Part shown: piece by piece, positions 1 through 8,795 of the stretch
How positions within the stretch are numbered: the first letter of the stretch is position 1
Layout of the letters: each line of letters opens with the position of its first letter
Origin: CAZCGA01 sp964498075
GTDB taxonomy: Bacteria; Desulfobacterota; Binatia; HRBIN30
Assembly (NCBI GenBank): GCA_964498075.1
Contig: CAZCGA010000042.1
Location: forward strand, 1-45,127
DNA length: 45,127 bases
Reading direction: 5' to 3'
Translations under genes and position numbers: made by a program
The notes under the pieces: generated by a model
Database searches by the model: none
The model's input: the letters and a program-made list of their open reading frames with translations, nothing else
What the model was told of the DNA's origin: nothing

Positions 1-42
1 TGTGCCTCGACGAGCCGACGAACCATCTGGACCTGGTCTCGG
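1..42 (+). other. Fragment encoding an ABC-ATPase signature (probable junction or chimeric end)
   Basis: Reading from base 3, the first codons give C-LDEPTNHLDL-V. LDEPTNHLDL is the Walker B/D-loop signature of ABC-F and related ABC ATPases. The match ends around base 42 and the next gene is a phage terminase. No phage gene explains it, so it is either a host sequence at a prophage or recombination junction, or an assembly chimera on a conserved motif. The integrase lies 31 kb away, which makes a simple attL unlikely. Confidence 0.5.
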
Positions 43-54
43 GTAGATTCGAAT

Positions 55-474
55 ATGCCGGCGCCGGGCAGGAAAGCGAACACAGGCCAGCCGATCCGGC
101 ATCGGATTGCTCCGCGCCTTGACTGGACTGAAGTCGAGGACATGCCGTTCGAAGACGGCCCCGAGCTGCCGCGCGACGAGACCTGGCCCTCGCAGACGTT
201 GCGCTGGTGGGAGGCCGTGCGCCGGATGCCGCATGCGGCGCTCTGGGATGATGACGACTGGGCGTTCGCGCTCGACACCGCGCGCGTTGCGGCAAGGTGG
301 CATCAGACAGCGAGCATCCCGGCGGCGGCAGAGCTCCGCAACCGCGAAAAGCTGCTCGGCATGACGTGGGCGTTTCGCCGCGATCTGCGCATCCGGTACG
401 TGCCAGCGCAGGCCGAAGAGGAGCGAGTCGGCGTGACGGCCATCGCCGAGTACAGGAAGCTGGTGGGAGGGTGA
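55..474 (+). CDS. Terminase small subunit
   Basis: A 139-residue protein immediately upstream of the large terminase. It has the pattern common in small terminases of actinophage-like siphoviruses: a basic N-terminus, then P-x-x-T-x-x-WW near residues 45-55, an acidic segment followed by W-x-F-A-x-D-T-A-x-x-A, and a short A-x-E-L-R-x-R-E helix. The role is recognition of concatemeric phage DNA and loading of TerL for packaging. No clear Shine-Dalgarno precedes the ATG, possibly because the bases upstream are not native phage sequence. Its stop overlaps the next start (GTGA). Family resemblance is by pattern, so the call is good but not certain. Confidence 0.75.
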   Translation: MPAPGRKANTGQPIRHRIAPRLDWTEVEDMPFEDGPELPRDETWPSQTLRWWEAVRRMPHAALWDDDDWAFALDTARVAARWHQTASIPAAAELRNREKLLGMTWAFRRDLRIRYVPAQAEEERVGVTAIAEYRKLVGG

Positions 475-632
475 TAGATAACATTCCTCCGCCTCCGCCG
501 CGACCGCCTGCCGCGATCAATCCCTCCGTTCCACTGGAGGGGCGCGGACTGCGATTCGCCCGAGCATTAGCCGAAGGGCTGTTGTTTGCCATGATTGTCA
601 TCTTCGTCCTTGTGGTGGTGATGGCGAGATGA
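471..632 (+). CDS. Small Pro-rich single-pass membrane protein
   Basis: A 53-residue gene starting with GTG that overlaps the terminase small-subunit stop by 4 nt (GTGA) and ends in an ATGA overlap with the next gene. The N-terminal half is Pro-rich (five consecutive prolines). The C-terminal ~20 residues (L-L-F-A-M-I-V-I-F-V-L-V-V-V-M) form one hydrophobic helix ending at the C-terminus. This is a tail-anchored topology if it is inserted. Function unknown. The overlaps on both sides support it as a translated gene. Confidence 0.55.
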   Translation: MIDNIPPPPPRPPAAINPSVPLEGRGLRFARALAEGLLFAMIVIFVLVVVMAR

Positions 633-856
633 GTCGGATGGATGAACTTTCTGCCCTTCAGCCATGTCCACCAAAGGGGTACGAGAATCCGTTTGCGGCT
701 GATAACGATAGGCCTGACCAACACCCCTGCCATGCTGTGCTTTGGGGGGCGAAGGATGGACTCCAATTCACCAATTGGTACTGCGGTCGAGTCTCAAGTA
801 TAAAAGTTCGGCAACGCTGGTTCTGTGATCAGCATGGGAGCGTCGCGGAGCAATGA
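629..856 (+). CDS. Hypothetical Cys/His-containing small protein
   Basis: A 75-residue protein between two ATGA overlaps, immediately before the large terminase. It has several Cys and His residues (C13, a C-H pair near 34-35, C52 and C66-D-Q-H) spaced as in a small zinc-binding fold. I do not recognise a family. Its position inside the packaging operon suggests a packaging or head accessory role, but that is inference from context only. Confidence 0.6.
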   Translation: MSRMDELSALQPCPPKGYENPFAADNDRPDQHPCHAVLWGAKDGLQFTNWYCGRVSSIKVRQRWFCDQHGSVAEQ

Positions 857-2451
857 CCACCGCAACGCTCCCGCCGCCCACCCGCATCGGCCCCACTGTC
901 CTCCCGGAGCGTACGCTGGGTTGGGAGATACTGGGTTGGACACGCGAGTATCTGCTGCAACCAGACGGCCCGCAGGCCGGCGATCCGTGGGTGTTCACAC
1001 AGGAGCAGGCGCGCTTCATCCTGAACTGGTACGCCATCGACGAGGCGGGCCGCTTCGCCTATCGCTATGGCATGTTCCGGCGCATGAAGGGCCACGGCAA
1101 AGACCCGCTCGCCGCAGCGCTGTGCTGTATCGAGTTTATCGGCCCCTGCCGCTTTGAGTGCTGGCAGGATGGCCAGCCGATCGCCGCCCCACACTTCGCG
1201 GCCTGGGTGCAGGTCTGCGCCGTGTCGCGTGACCAGACGCGCAATACCATGACGCTCTTCCCGGGCATGTTCTCTCCTCGCGCTATCGAGGAGTTCGGCG
1301 TCGACCTGGGCAAGGAGATCATCTACGCCGAGAAGGGGCGCAAACGCATCGAGGCCGTGACCAGCTCGCCTCGTGCGCTTGAGGGAGCGCGGACGACGTT
1401 CACGCTGAAGAACGAGACGCATCACTGGATCGCGCCGAACGAGGGCCATGAGATGGCCAAGGTGATTGCGCGCAACGCGGCGAAGTCGCGCGACGGGTCC
1501 TCGCGCGTGCTAGCGATCTCCAATGCGCACGCGCCTGGCGAAGACTCCGACGCCGAGCACGACTTCGAAGCGTGGAAGAAGATCGACCAGGGCATCTCCA
1601 AGGCGACGGGCATCCTCTATGACTGTCTCGAGGCGCCGGACGTCGATCTGGCGGATGATGCTGCTGTGATTGCCGCTGTTGAGATCGCGCGCGGCGATTC
1701 CTTCTGGGTCTCACCTGAGCGCATGCTAGCCGAGATTCGCGACCCGCGCACGACGCCGGCGATGGCGCGGCGGTTCTATCTCAATCAGATCGTTGCGGAA
1801 GAGGACAAGCCATTCGACCGCGCGTGTTGGGCGGAACTCGTCAAGCCCAGGCATACCGTCCCGAATGGTGCGCTCATCACGCTCGGTTTCGATGGCTCCG
1901 AGAGCCGCGACCATACGGCGCTTATCGGCACGGAGATCGCTACTGGCTATCAGTGGGTCGTCGGCTACTGGGAGCCGGAGCCGGTCGGCAACGGCGAGCA
2001 GCGCATCGACTTCCGCGCCGTCGACGAGACGGCCGCTTATGCCTTCGAAAAGTGGGACGTGTGGCGCATGTACGCTGATCCCTACAAGTGGGGCACCTAC
2101 CTCGCGAAATGGGCAGGCACATATGGTGAGGACAAGGTCGTCTCCTGGGCCACGACGCTCTACCGCCGCATGGCGTTCGCGCTGGCGCAGTACCGCACGG
2201 CGATGATCGGAGGCGACCTCACGCACGATGGCGACAAGCGCTTCGCAGCGAGTATTGCCAACGCGCACAAGCACATGCAAAACTTCCGAGATGATGACGG
2301 CGAGCTGATGTGGACGATCCAGAAGGAGCGGCCTGATTCGCCGCTCAAGATCGACGCCGCGATGGCAGGCTGTCTCTCCTGGCAGGCGCGGCAGGATGCG
2401 GTGGCATCCGGCGCGCTGGATCAACCGAAGGGGAGTATCGAGCTGATCTAA
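853..2451 (+). CDS. terL: Terminase large subunit (ATPase-nuclease)
   Basis: 532 residues. The packaging motor pumps DNA into the prohead and cuts the concatemer. The ATPase half has a variant Walker A, R-R-M-K-G-H-G-K-D-P (about residues 76-86), of the type seen in actinophage terminases, and a Walker B with catalytic acid, T-F-T-L-K-N-E-T-H-H-W (about 182-192). The RNase H-like nuclease half begins with G-F-D-G-S-E-S-R-D-H-T-A-L (about 345) and has a later acidic site, M-Y-A-D-P-Y-K-W. Length is normal for the family. It starts in an ATGA overlap with the preceding gene and ends sharing one base with the next ATG. Confidence 0.95.
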   Translation: MTTATLPPPTRIGPTVLPERTLGWEILGWTREYLLQPDGPQAGDPWVFTQEQARFILNWYAIDEAGRFAYRYGMFRRMKGHGKDPLAAALCCIEFIGPCRFECWQDGQPIAAPHFAAWVQVCAVSRDQTRNTMTLFPGMFSPRAIEEFGVDLGKEIIYAEKGRKRIEAVTSSPRALEGARTTFTLKNETHHWIAPNEGHEMAKVIARNAAKSRDGSSRVLAISNAHAPGEDSDAEHDFEAWKKIDQGISKATGILYDCLEAPDVDLADDAAVIAAVEIARGDSFWVSPERMLAEIRDPRTTPAMARRFYLNQIVAEEDKPFDRACWAELVKPRHTVPNGALITLGFDGSESRDHTALIGTEIATGYQWVVGYWEPEPVGNGEQRIDFRAVDETAAYAFEKWDVWRMYADPYKWGTYLAKWAGTYGEDKVVSWATTLYRRMAFALAQYRTAMIGGDLTHDGDKRFAASIANAHKHMQNFRDDDGELMWTIQKERPDSPLKIDAAMAGCLSWQARQDAVASGALDQPKGSIELI

Positions 2452-2576
2452 TGGACGCTGAAGACCGCAGGCTGATCGCCCAGGCCGGGATCGTCGCCGC
2501 AGCGCTCGCCGCCGTCGTACTCGGCGGTGCCGCGGTACTCGCGATAGCGGTAAGATTGTTTGAAGTGATCGCATGA
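2451..2576 (+). CDS. Small single-pass membrane protein
   Basis: A 41-residue gene whose ATG uses the last base of the TerL stop (taATG) and whose stop overlaps the next ATG (ATGA). After a charged N-terminus (M-D-A-E-D-R-R) there is one ~25-residue Ala/Val/Leu-rich hydrophobic segment to near the C-terminus. Function unknown. It resembles the other tiny membrane gene at 471-632 in size and position near the terminase. Confidence 0.55.
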   Translation: MDAEDRRLIAQAGIVAAALAAVVLGGAAVLAIAVRLFEVIA

Positions 2577-2791
2577 TCGACCGCAAGATTACTGCTCAGG
2601 TTGTCTTAGAGACATTCTTCACTGAAGGCGAATGGGAAAGACTCCGCCAACTCGTCACGCGGGCGATGGTGTTGCAAGTCATGTTCGGACTAAGCACAAA
2701 AGATGCGTGCCAGCAAGCCGTAGAAGAGATGCGATTGATGGATGCTGACGACCGTGCCGCAGAGGCAGGCCGATTGAGATTGGTCGTCTGA
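2573..2791 (+). CDS. Hypothetical protein, 72 aa
   Basis: A helical, charged small protein between the membrane peptide and the portal, coupled to both by overlaps (ATGA upstream, TGATG downstream). No recognised motif. It fits the packaging/portal operon by position only. Confidence 0.6.
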   Translation: MIDRKITAQVVLETFFTEGEWERLRQLVTRAMVLQVMFGLSTKDACQQAVEEMRLMDADDRAAEAGRLRLVV

Positions 2792-4092
2792 TGGGCCTCC
2801 TTACCGACACCATCCGCGCACTCGTTCCGTCCCGTAAATCGGCTGTCGGCGCCACGGTGCCGTTCTTCCAGGATGGGAAGGCGCAGCTCCCCAACTTCCA
2901 GTACGAGACGTTGGTGCGCGAAGGCTACACGAAGAACGAGATCGTCTTCGCCTGTATCGAGGAGTGGGCGACCGACATTGCCGAGCCGGACATTATCGCC
3001 GTGCAGGGCGATGAGACGCTCGACGCGCACCCCGCACTCGACCTGCTCTCCAATCCGAACCCCTGGCTGTCGTTCTCTGCGCTTGTGTCGGGCATCGAGA
3101 TGTACCTGCGTATCGCTGGTAATGCTTACATCGAGAAGGTGCGCGCCGGCGCCACCAACGTCGTGCAGCTCTGGCTACTCCGGCCAGACCGCGTGCGCAT
3201 CATCCCCGACCGCCAGAAGTACATCGGCGGGTATGAGTATCGCTACGGGGCCGAGACGTACGTCCTGCCGCCCGAGGACGTGATTCACCTGAAGACGCGC
3301 CACCCGCTAGATGACTTCTACGGTATGCCCCCGCTCATGGCGGCCGCCGCGCGGACGGACATCGACAACTTCATGCGCGACACCGTGAAGTCATTCCTCC
3401 AGAACTCCGGCATCCCGGGTGGCGTTCTCACGCTGTCGCAGACACTGAGCACGCAAGAAAAGGAGCTGCTCCGCACCAGGTTCCGGACAGACTTCGGCGG
3501 TCGCAATGCGGGGAACATCCTCCTTGCCGAGAATAACGCGAGTGCCGACTGGAAGCCGATGGCGATGCCGCTCGGCGCGCGCGGCCTGGTCATCCCTGAG
3601 CTGGACGAGATCGACGAGGCGCGTATCGCGATGGTCTATCGCGTCCCGCTCTCCCTCGTCGGCGCACGGCTGGGCATGTCGTCGAGTAGCTATGGGAACC
3701 GGCGGTCAGATCGCGAGTTCTTCACCGAGCAGCAGCTCGTACCAGAATGGGGATCGCTCGCCAGCAGCCTGACGCGCGGGCTGATGCTGGAGTTTCGTGA
3801 CGCGAAAACACGGATCAAGTTCGACCTGGATACTGTCCGCGCGCTTTCCACTGACCGGGACGCACTCCACAAGCGTGTCTCGCAGACCTTCATGAGCTCC
3901 CTGACCTCGTTTGAAGAGTCGCGCGACGCACTCGGCTATCCTCGAACGGTCAAGCCGGATGATATCTTCCTCGTGCCGTCAAACATGGTGCCGATGAAGG
4001 CGTCGGACCTATTGGCCGCGGAACCAGCCGCGCCAGCTCCTGCCCCATCTCCCAACGGCAAGGTTGTCCCGCAACCGGAGCCGGTGGCGTGA
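2791..4092 (+). CDS. Portal protein (HK97-type)
   Basis: 433 residues, typical for the HK97/SPP1-like portal family. The dodecameric portal occupies one capsid vertex, is the docking site for terminase, and later connects to the tail. Supporting features are the N-terminal region with N-P-N-P-W followed by L-R-I-A-G-N-A-Y-I-E, the wing motif L-W-L-L-R-P-D-R-V-R-I-I-P-D, the D-V-I-H-L-K-T-R-H-P segment, and the clip/crown sequence M-V-Y-R-V-P-L-S-L-V-G near residue 278. The C-terminus is Pro/Ala-rich. It follows TerL after two small genes, the canonical order. Confidence 0.95.
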   Translation: MGLLTDTIRALVPSRKSAVGATVPFFQDGKAQLPNFQYETLVREGYTKNEIVFACIEEWATDIAEPDIIAVQGDETLDAHPALDLLSNPNPWLSFSALVSGIEMYLRIAGNAYIEKVRAGATNVVQLWLLRPDRVRIIPDRQKYIGGYEYRYGAETYVLPPEDVIHLKTRHPLDDFYGMPPLMAAAARTDIDNFMRDTVKSFLQNSGIPGGVLTLSQTLSTQEKELLRTRFRTDFGGRNAGNILLAENNASADWKPMAMPLGARGLVIPELDEIDEARIAMVYRVPLSLVGARLGMSSSSYGNRRSDREFFTEQQLVPEWGSLASSLTRGLMLEFRDAKTRIKFDLDTVRALSTDRDALHKRVSQTFMSSLTSFEESRDALGYPRTVKPDDIFLVPSNMVPMKASDLLAAEPAAPAPAPSPNGKVVPQPEPVA

Positions 4093-4162
4093 CAGCAATT
4101 GTTCTCCGTGTAGCGGAACGCTTCAACATCGCGGTTCATGGACCGTTCAGGGTGGTAATCGT

Positions 4163-4348
4163 TTGAGCAAAGACGATCGCGGTATCATGATCTCCTGCCC
4201 TGAATGCGGTCGGGAAATGGGCAAGGTGCGCGATTTCGCGCGGCTTGTCTGCCCCCGATGTGGGTCTGAACTGACGTACAGAAGCAGAGAAGCGAGAATG
4301 CGCCCCTTGACAACAACGCCGAGCGGGGCTATGTTAGAAACTAAGTAA
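4163..4348 (+). CDS. Small zinc-ribbon protein
   Basis: A short protein with two C-P-x-C-G knuckles (C-P-E-C-G and C-P-R-C-G, ~19 residues apart), the signature of a zinc ribbon. The TTG at 4163 follows a GGTGG-like sequence; the ATG at 4187 is an alternative start with weaker upstream signal. It lies between portal and protease. Function unknown. Other Cys-knuckle miniproteins recur in this genome (8792, 29228, 39939, 42267). Confidence 0.55.
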   Translation: MSKDDRGIMISCPECGREMGKVRDFARLVCPRCGSELTYRSREARMRPLTTTPSGAMLETK

Positions 4349-4385
4349 CGGGCAAGCGCGGTCTCCACGCCGCACCTACTACGCC

Positions 4386-4420
4386 CCTCGCGCCAGACTT
4401 CGGGGCTCAGGCGCAAGAGG
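4386..4420 (+). promoter_or_regulatory. Hairpin overlapping the protease Shine-Dalgarno
   Basis: CCTC-GCGCC (4386-4394) can pair with GGCGC-AA-GAGG (4410-4420), leaving a two-base bulge. The GAGG arm is part of AAGAGGG, the apparent ribosome-binding site of the protease, whose TTG start is at 4431. Pairing would limit translation of the protease relative to portal and capsid. This is a sequence prediction only. Confidence 0.4.
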
Positions 4421-4430
4421 GCCTTCTCTT

Positions 4431-5483
4431 TTGCCCGACCTCCAGCGCCTCAACGCCGACCTCGAAGTCAAGGCTGTTGATACCAAACAGCGCATCATCG
4501 AGGGCTATGCCGCCGTCTTCGGCAATCTCGACCGCCACGGCGACATCATTGAGCCGAAGGCGTTTGACCGCACCCTCAAGGAATCCCCGGATGTAGCTGT
4601 TTTCGTCGGCCACAACATGGCCGCGCTCCCTGTCGGCGAGCCGCTGGAGATGCGCGCCGACGAGAAGGGCCTTTTCACGCGCACCAAGGTCTACAAGACA
4701 TCGGACGGCGATGCGCTGCTCGAAGTCGCCAAGGCGCGGCTCGACGCTGGCAAGACGCTCGGCATGAGCATCGGCTACCGAACGATCAACGACAACTGGC
4801 AGAAGCAGGACGGCGTATCCGTTCGCCATCTGCTCGATGTTGACCTCGCTGAGTACAGCTACCTCGCTTCGCCGAACTTTGCTGCGAACCCGGAGGCCTC
4901 CGTCGTCGCCACGAAGAGGCGCGAGGACAAGGCGCAGTGGGACACGGCCTACATCAACAACCTGCCCGCCAGCTCGTTCGCCTACATCGAGCCGGGCGGC
5001 TCGAAGGACGACGAAGGTAAGACGATCCCGCGCGAGTCGCGTCACTTTCCGCACCACGACGCTGAAGGCAACGTCGACCTGCCGCATCTGCGCAACGCGC
5101 TCGCACGCGCTCCGCAGTCACCTTTCGGCGCGAAGGCGCTGCCGCACCTCGAGCGCCACGCGAAGGCCGAAGGCGTGGGCAAGGGCTACATCGAAGACGC
5201 GATAGACGCGCTCACCGATGTCATGGCGGAGATCGAGGCCAAGTCCGGCCGCGTGATGTCGCAGAAGAACCTCGACCGCGTGCACGAGGCGATGACCGGT
5301 CTGGGCATGGTGCACGGCGGCACGTGCGACATGGATCAGGAGTGCCCGATGGAGCAGAAGGCGGAGGACCCGCCAGAGAAGAAGCGGGAGCCGCTGCCGC
5401 TCTTCCCCGATCTCGAGACGGACGAACGCAAGGCGAAGCGCGCGGAGATGGACGCCGCGCTCGCGAAAGTGAAGCTCGCGTAA
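4431..5483 (+). CDS. Prohead protease with C-terminal extension (DUF6582-like)
   Basis: 350 residues. The HK97-type serine protease that cleaves the capsid N-terminal scaffold occupies about residues 1-165: L-E-V-K-A-V-D start, E-G-Y-A-A-V-F-G-N-x-D-x-H-G-D, catalytic His in V-G-H-N (H61) and Ser in G-M-S-I-G-Y (S113). The remaining ~185 residues are a fused domain (R-H-F-P-H-H-D near 205, then L-x-x-A-L-A-R-A) resembling the DUF6582-type module found at the end of some phage proteases. The TTG start follows AAGAGGG with good spacing. It lies directly before the major capsid gene, as expected. Confidence 0.92.
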   Translation: MPDLQRLNADLEVKAVDTKQRIIEGYAAVFGNLDRHGDIIEPKAFDRTLKESPDVAVFVGHNMAALPVGEPLEMRADEKGLFTRTKVYKTSDGDALLEVAKARLDAGKTLGMSIGYRTINDNWQKQDGVSVRHLLDVDLAEYSYLASPNFAANPEASVVATKRREDKAQWDTAYINNLPASSFAYIEPGGSKDDEGKTIPRESRHFPHHDAEGNVDLPHLRNALARAPQSPFGAKALPHLERHAKAEGVGKGYIEDAIDALTDVMAEIEAKSGRVMSQKNLDRVHEAMTGLGMVHGGTCDMDQECPMEQKAEDPPEKKREPLPLFPDLETDERKAKRAEMDAALAKVKLA

Positions 5484-5492
5484 GGAGGCGAC

Positions 5493-6980
5493 ATGCCAGA
5501 CATCAAGCTACTTCAAGAGGAACTGGAGCAGACGCTCGACCGTCGCACCGCGATCCGCGAGAAGCACAAGGGAACGCTTCCCGAGGACATGCGCGCCGAG
5601 GACGAGCAGCTCCACGAGCGCGGGCTCAAGATCAAGACGCTCATCGAGGACGAGAAGCAGAAGGCGCGCGACGCCGACTTCAACGACCTCGGCAAGTACA
5701 TGACCGACCCGAACTATCGCGTGCCGCGTGCCGTCAACGACGACCTCGACAGCAAGAAGATGCTCGCCGGCGCCGCCTGGGAGATCAAGGATGGCAACAT
5801 CTACCGCGAGACTTCAACCGGCGCGAAGGTGATGATGTATGGCGAGGATGTGTTGTTCGGACCAGTTCCGACCAATCCTCGCGATGCCGAAGTGGCGAAC
5901 TATTGCAAGCAGACCCGCTCGATCTTCCAGCCCCTATACCGCGACGCGTACGTCAAGTGGCTGCGGTCGGTGCGCATGGAAACTAGCCAGGTCTGGAACC
6001 AGCTTTCGGGCGAGGAGCAGAAAGCCCTGTCGGAAGGTGTCGACGGCGCCGGTGGCTACCTCGTGCCGCCAGATATTCAGGCGGAGCTGCTCGCCCGGAC
6101 TGCACAGCGGTCTGTCTTCCGTCGTCTCGGACGAGTGATCAATACCTCGCGCGATCGCGTGGTGTATCCGCGCGTGGAGGCAGCGGCGGCCACTGAAGGT
6201 GGGCTCGCATCCGGCGGCGGCTCAGTGTTCAGTTCTGGGTTCGTCGGTACATGGGCAGGCGAGACGCCGGCATTCAGTGACAAGGACCCCGTGTTCGGTA
6301 CCTTCGACATCCCCATCAGGAAAATCCGCGTCGCGACCAAGCTCGCGAACGACTTCGTTGCCGACAGCATCGTCAACATAGCGCAATGGCTGGCGCAAAA
6401 TGGTGCCGACAACATGGCGCTGGTCGAGGACCAGGGATTCGTCACTGGAGACGGCACGGCGCTACAGCCGCTGGGCATCCTCAACGATTCCGGCCTCGTG
6501 ACGGTTGATGTCGAAGGGTCGACAACCGACACGATCAGCAACGCTTCCGGTGCTGGGTCAAGCGACAAACTGATCAAGAACCAGGTCTACGGGCTGCCTG
6601 CCCAATACGCCGACAACGCGCAGTGGCTATTCCGCCGCTCCATCGAGGGCAAGATTCGCGCACTGGCCGACAGCACCGGGCGTTATCTGTGGCCGCTTCA
6701 GGCGGGCAGCGCCTTTGGCCCGCCCAATGGTGTCGGCTTCCGCACGCTGATGGAGTACCCGGTCAACAATTCTGACTTCGTGCCGGCCGATGGCACGAAC
6801 GGAAGCAAGGTCACGCTGTTCGGTGATTTCAGTGCCTACATCATCGCCCAGAGAGCACAGATTTCGACTACGGTTCTACGGGAGCGGTTCGCGGACACCG
6901 ACCAGGTCGGGATCATCATCTTCGAGCGGATCGGAGGCGCACTCTGGAACCCGGATGCGATCCGATGCGGCATCGTGTAG
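5493..6980 (+). CDS. Major capsid protein (HK97 fold)
   Basis: 495 residues. The first ~70 are charged and coiled-coil-like, as in the scaffolding delta domain removed by the protease. A long linker leads to G-G-Y-L-V-P-P (about residue 187), the usual start of the mature HK97-fold core. The core has I-R-K-I-R-V-A-T-K-L-A-N, the E-D-Q-x-F-x-x-G-D-G-T-A-L-Q-P-L-G-I-L segment, and the C-terminal L-F-G-D-F-S-x-Y-I-I and A-L-W-N-P-D-A-I-R. A strong GGAGG lies upstream of the ATG. It stops at TAG, which shows TAG works as a stop in this phage. Confidence 0.95.
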   Translation: MPDIKLLQEELEQTLDRRTAIREKHKGTLPEDMRAEDEQLHERGLKIKTLIEDEKQKARDADFNDLGKYMTDPNYRVPRAVNDDLDSKKMLAGAAWEIKDGNIYRETSTGAKVMMYGEDVLFGPVPTNPRDAEVANYCKQTRSIFQPLYRDAYVKWLRSVRMETSQVWNQLSGEEQKALSEGVDGAGGYLVPPDIQAELLARTAQRSVFRRLGRVINTSRDRVVYPRVEAAAATEGGLASGGGSVFSSGFVGTWAGETPAFSDKDPVFGTFDIPIRKIRVATKLANDFVADSIVNIAQWLAQNGADNMALVEDQGFVTGDGTALQPLGILNDSGLVTVDVEGSTTDTISNASGAGSSDKLIKNQVYGLPAQYADNAQWLFRRSIEGKIRALADSTGRYLWPLQAGSAFGPPNGVGFRTLMEYPVNNSDFVPADGTNGSKVTLFGDFSAYIIAQRAQISTTVLRERFADTDQVGIIIFERIGGALWNPDAIRCGIV

Positions 6981-7023
6981 CAACTCGAAGCGCTGCGCAG
7001 CATCAGGGTAGAGGAGGAAGAAC

Positions 7024-7452
7024 ATGAGACACCAGAACCTACGGAACGCCCTAGTCACGGCGGACGCTATTGCTCAGCTCAACCAAGCGTCGGCTGTCCA
7101 GGGCATCGGCGTGGACATGCAGGGCTGGGACAGTGTTGCGTTCAGCGCGCAGATCAACGCGCAGGGCAACGGCGGTGCGTTCGACATGCGCGTGGTCGGG
7201 TCGGCCAACGCGAACTTCTCCGGCAATGTCAACATCAGCGGCGCCGCCATCACGCAGGTGCTCAACACCTCGGGCGGCAATGTCTGCGCGACCGTTGAGG
7301 TGCACCGGCCGACGAACCGCTATGTGAAGGCGATCTACACGCCGACCAACAACGCGAACTTCTCGGCCGTCGCGATCCGCACGCGCGGCGCCGGGCGTCA
7401 GCCGCCATCACTCCCGACGAACCATCAGTACGTCGGGGTGTCCGAGAACTAG
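7024..7452 (+). CDS. Capsid decoration-like / structural protein
   Basis: 142 residues, rich in Asn, Gly, Ala and Val, predicted mostly beta. It sits directly after the major capsid gene behind a clear AGAGGAGGAAGAAC ribosome-binding site. The sequence begins with helix-like R-N-A-L-V-T-A-D-A-I-A and continues with repeated strands such as V-Q-G-I-G-V-D-M-Q-G-W-D-S-V-A-F, a pattern of the small structural proteins often encoded after capsid genes. A role as capsid-stabilising decoration protein is inferred from position and composition. Confidence 0.6.
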   Translation: MRHQNLRNALVTADAIAQLNQASAVQGIGVDMQGWDSVAFSAQINAQGNGGAFDMRVVGSANANFSGNVNISGAAITQVLNTSGGNVCATVEVHRPTNRYVKAIYTPTNNANFSAVAIRTRGAGRQPPSLPTNHQYVGVSEN

Positions 7453-8795
7453 TGACTGCCCCAACGCTTCTAGAGCGTCGCGAGGCGCTCGCCGATGAAT
7501 GGCGGGCGCTTTCGCCTACGACGCCCGACGAGATTGCTAACTTCTACCGCTACGCGGAGGGCATCGAGGGCGACCTCGACGCCTGGCACGAACTGCCCGA
7601 GCGTAAAGAGTGGACATCTGCGGTCATCGCGGCGGCGAAGGTCAGCAACGCCAAGCGCGTCCTTGACATCGGCGCCGGTGCAGGGCATGACCTCTACGCG
7701 CTGATCGACGCGATACCGGACGTTCAGGTCGGTGCCGTTGAACCAAACTTCAAGCTCCGGGAACGGCTCGCGAACCAGGGCATCGAGACGTGGCCCTTCC
7801 TTGATCTCGTGCCGGATAACCTGCGCGACTTCGATCTGATCAGTTGTCTCGATGTGCTGGAGCACGTGCCGGACCCCGAAGCGCTGCTGCTCCAGATCAT
7901 CGACCGGCTGAAGATGCAGGGCATCCTCGTCGAGGCAACGGCCACACACGACCTCGGGACGCCACTTCACTTGGCGCAACTGCGCGGCTGGAGCCCCGCC
8001 CGCCTGCTGGACCGGCACGGCTTCGTCTGCCGTGAGAATGTCGGGCGTCTGCGCATCTGGCAGCGCGTGCAAGAGAAGCGAGCCGACCAGAACACGATCC
8101 TGCTCTGCACCTGGCGCGACCTCAATGCCGAGACAGCCCTCGCCTGTACGGAACTCATGAAGCAGGGCTGGCGGCATCAACTACATCGCGGTGACGCCCT
8201 TATTAGCCGCGTGCGCAGCATCGCCGTGAGCAAGTGGCTGCGCGAGAACGACGGCGACGTCTTCCTCATGGTGGACAGCGACATCGTCTTCACGCCCGCC
8301 GACGCGGAGAAGATCGTTGCGCTCGCTCGCGAGAAGAAGGCCATTGCCTGTGGTGCCTATCCGGTGCGTGGCGGCGGTCATCTCGCCTGCCGGCAGTTCA
8401 ACGGCTCGACAATCACGTTCGGCCCGGAGAGCAAGCCGATCCAAATCGCCTACGCTGGGACGGGCTTCATGGCCGCGCACCGCGACGTGTGCGAAGCGAT
8501 CGCCAAGACGATGCCCCTCTGCCACGCCGATCAGGATTGGGCGATGTGGCCGCTCTTCATGCCTGTGACCGCTGAGGCGCCGCATACGGAACCGGTTACC
8601 GATCCGGTGATCGAGTACCTGAGCGAGGACTGGGCCTTCTGCAAGCGCGCCGCCGATCTCGGCTGCGAAGTCTGGCTCGACCCAAGCGTCATCCTCACCC
8701 ACATCGGCCAGGCCGAGTACCACGTCTACAACATGCTGAACGCGCAACTGGAAGAGGCTCCGACTGACACGACGGGGCCAGGAGGCAGTCTATGA
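7452..8795 (+). CDS. SAM methyltransferase-glycosyltransferase fusion
   Basis: 447 residues, GTG start sharing a base with the previous stop. The N-terminal half is a class I SAM-dependent methyltransferase: motif I V-L-D-I-G-A-G-A-G (about 70-78), acidic strand-2 end V-E-P-N, and D-L-I-S-C-L-D-V-L-E-H-V-P-D-P-E-A typical of methyltransferase type 11/12. From about residue 220 there is a GT-A type glycosyltransferase: D-x-D motif M-V-D-S-D-I-V-F (D275, D277) and a late S-E-D-W-A-F-C (about 391) that would supply the catalytic acid. The fusion suggests one protein that attaches and methylates a sugar. Its place between capsid and connector genes points to virion or host-surface glycan modification; the substrate is unknown. 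Confidence 0.85.
   Translation: MTAPTLLERREALADEWRALSPTTPDEIANFYRYAEGIEGDLDAWHELPERKEWTSAVIAAAKVSNAKRVLDIGAGAGHDLYALIDAIPDVQVGAVEPNFKLRERLANQGIETWPFLDLVPDNLRDFDLISCLDVLEHVPDPEALLLQIIDRLKMQGILVEATATHDLGTPLHLAQLRGWSPARLLDRHGFVCRENVGRLRIWQRVQEKRADQNTILLCTWRDLNAETALACTELMKQGWRHQLHRGDALISRVRSIAVSKWLRENDGDVFLMVDSDIVFTPADAEKIVALAREKKAIACGAYPVRGGGHLACRQFNGSTITFGPESKPIQIAYAGTGFMAAHRDVCEAIAKTMPLCHADQDWAMWPLFMPVTAEAPHTEPVTDPVIEYLSEDWAFCKRAADLGCEVWLDPSVILTHIGQAEYHVYNMLNAQLEEAPTDTTGPGGSL

Noticed and set aside
1726..2586. 286-codon minus-strand frame
   Set aside because: Lies opposite the large terminase, Arg-rich, typical shadow of GC-rich coding sequence.
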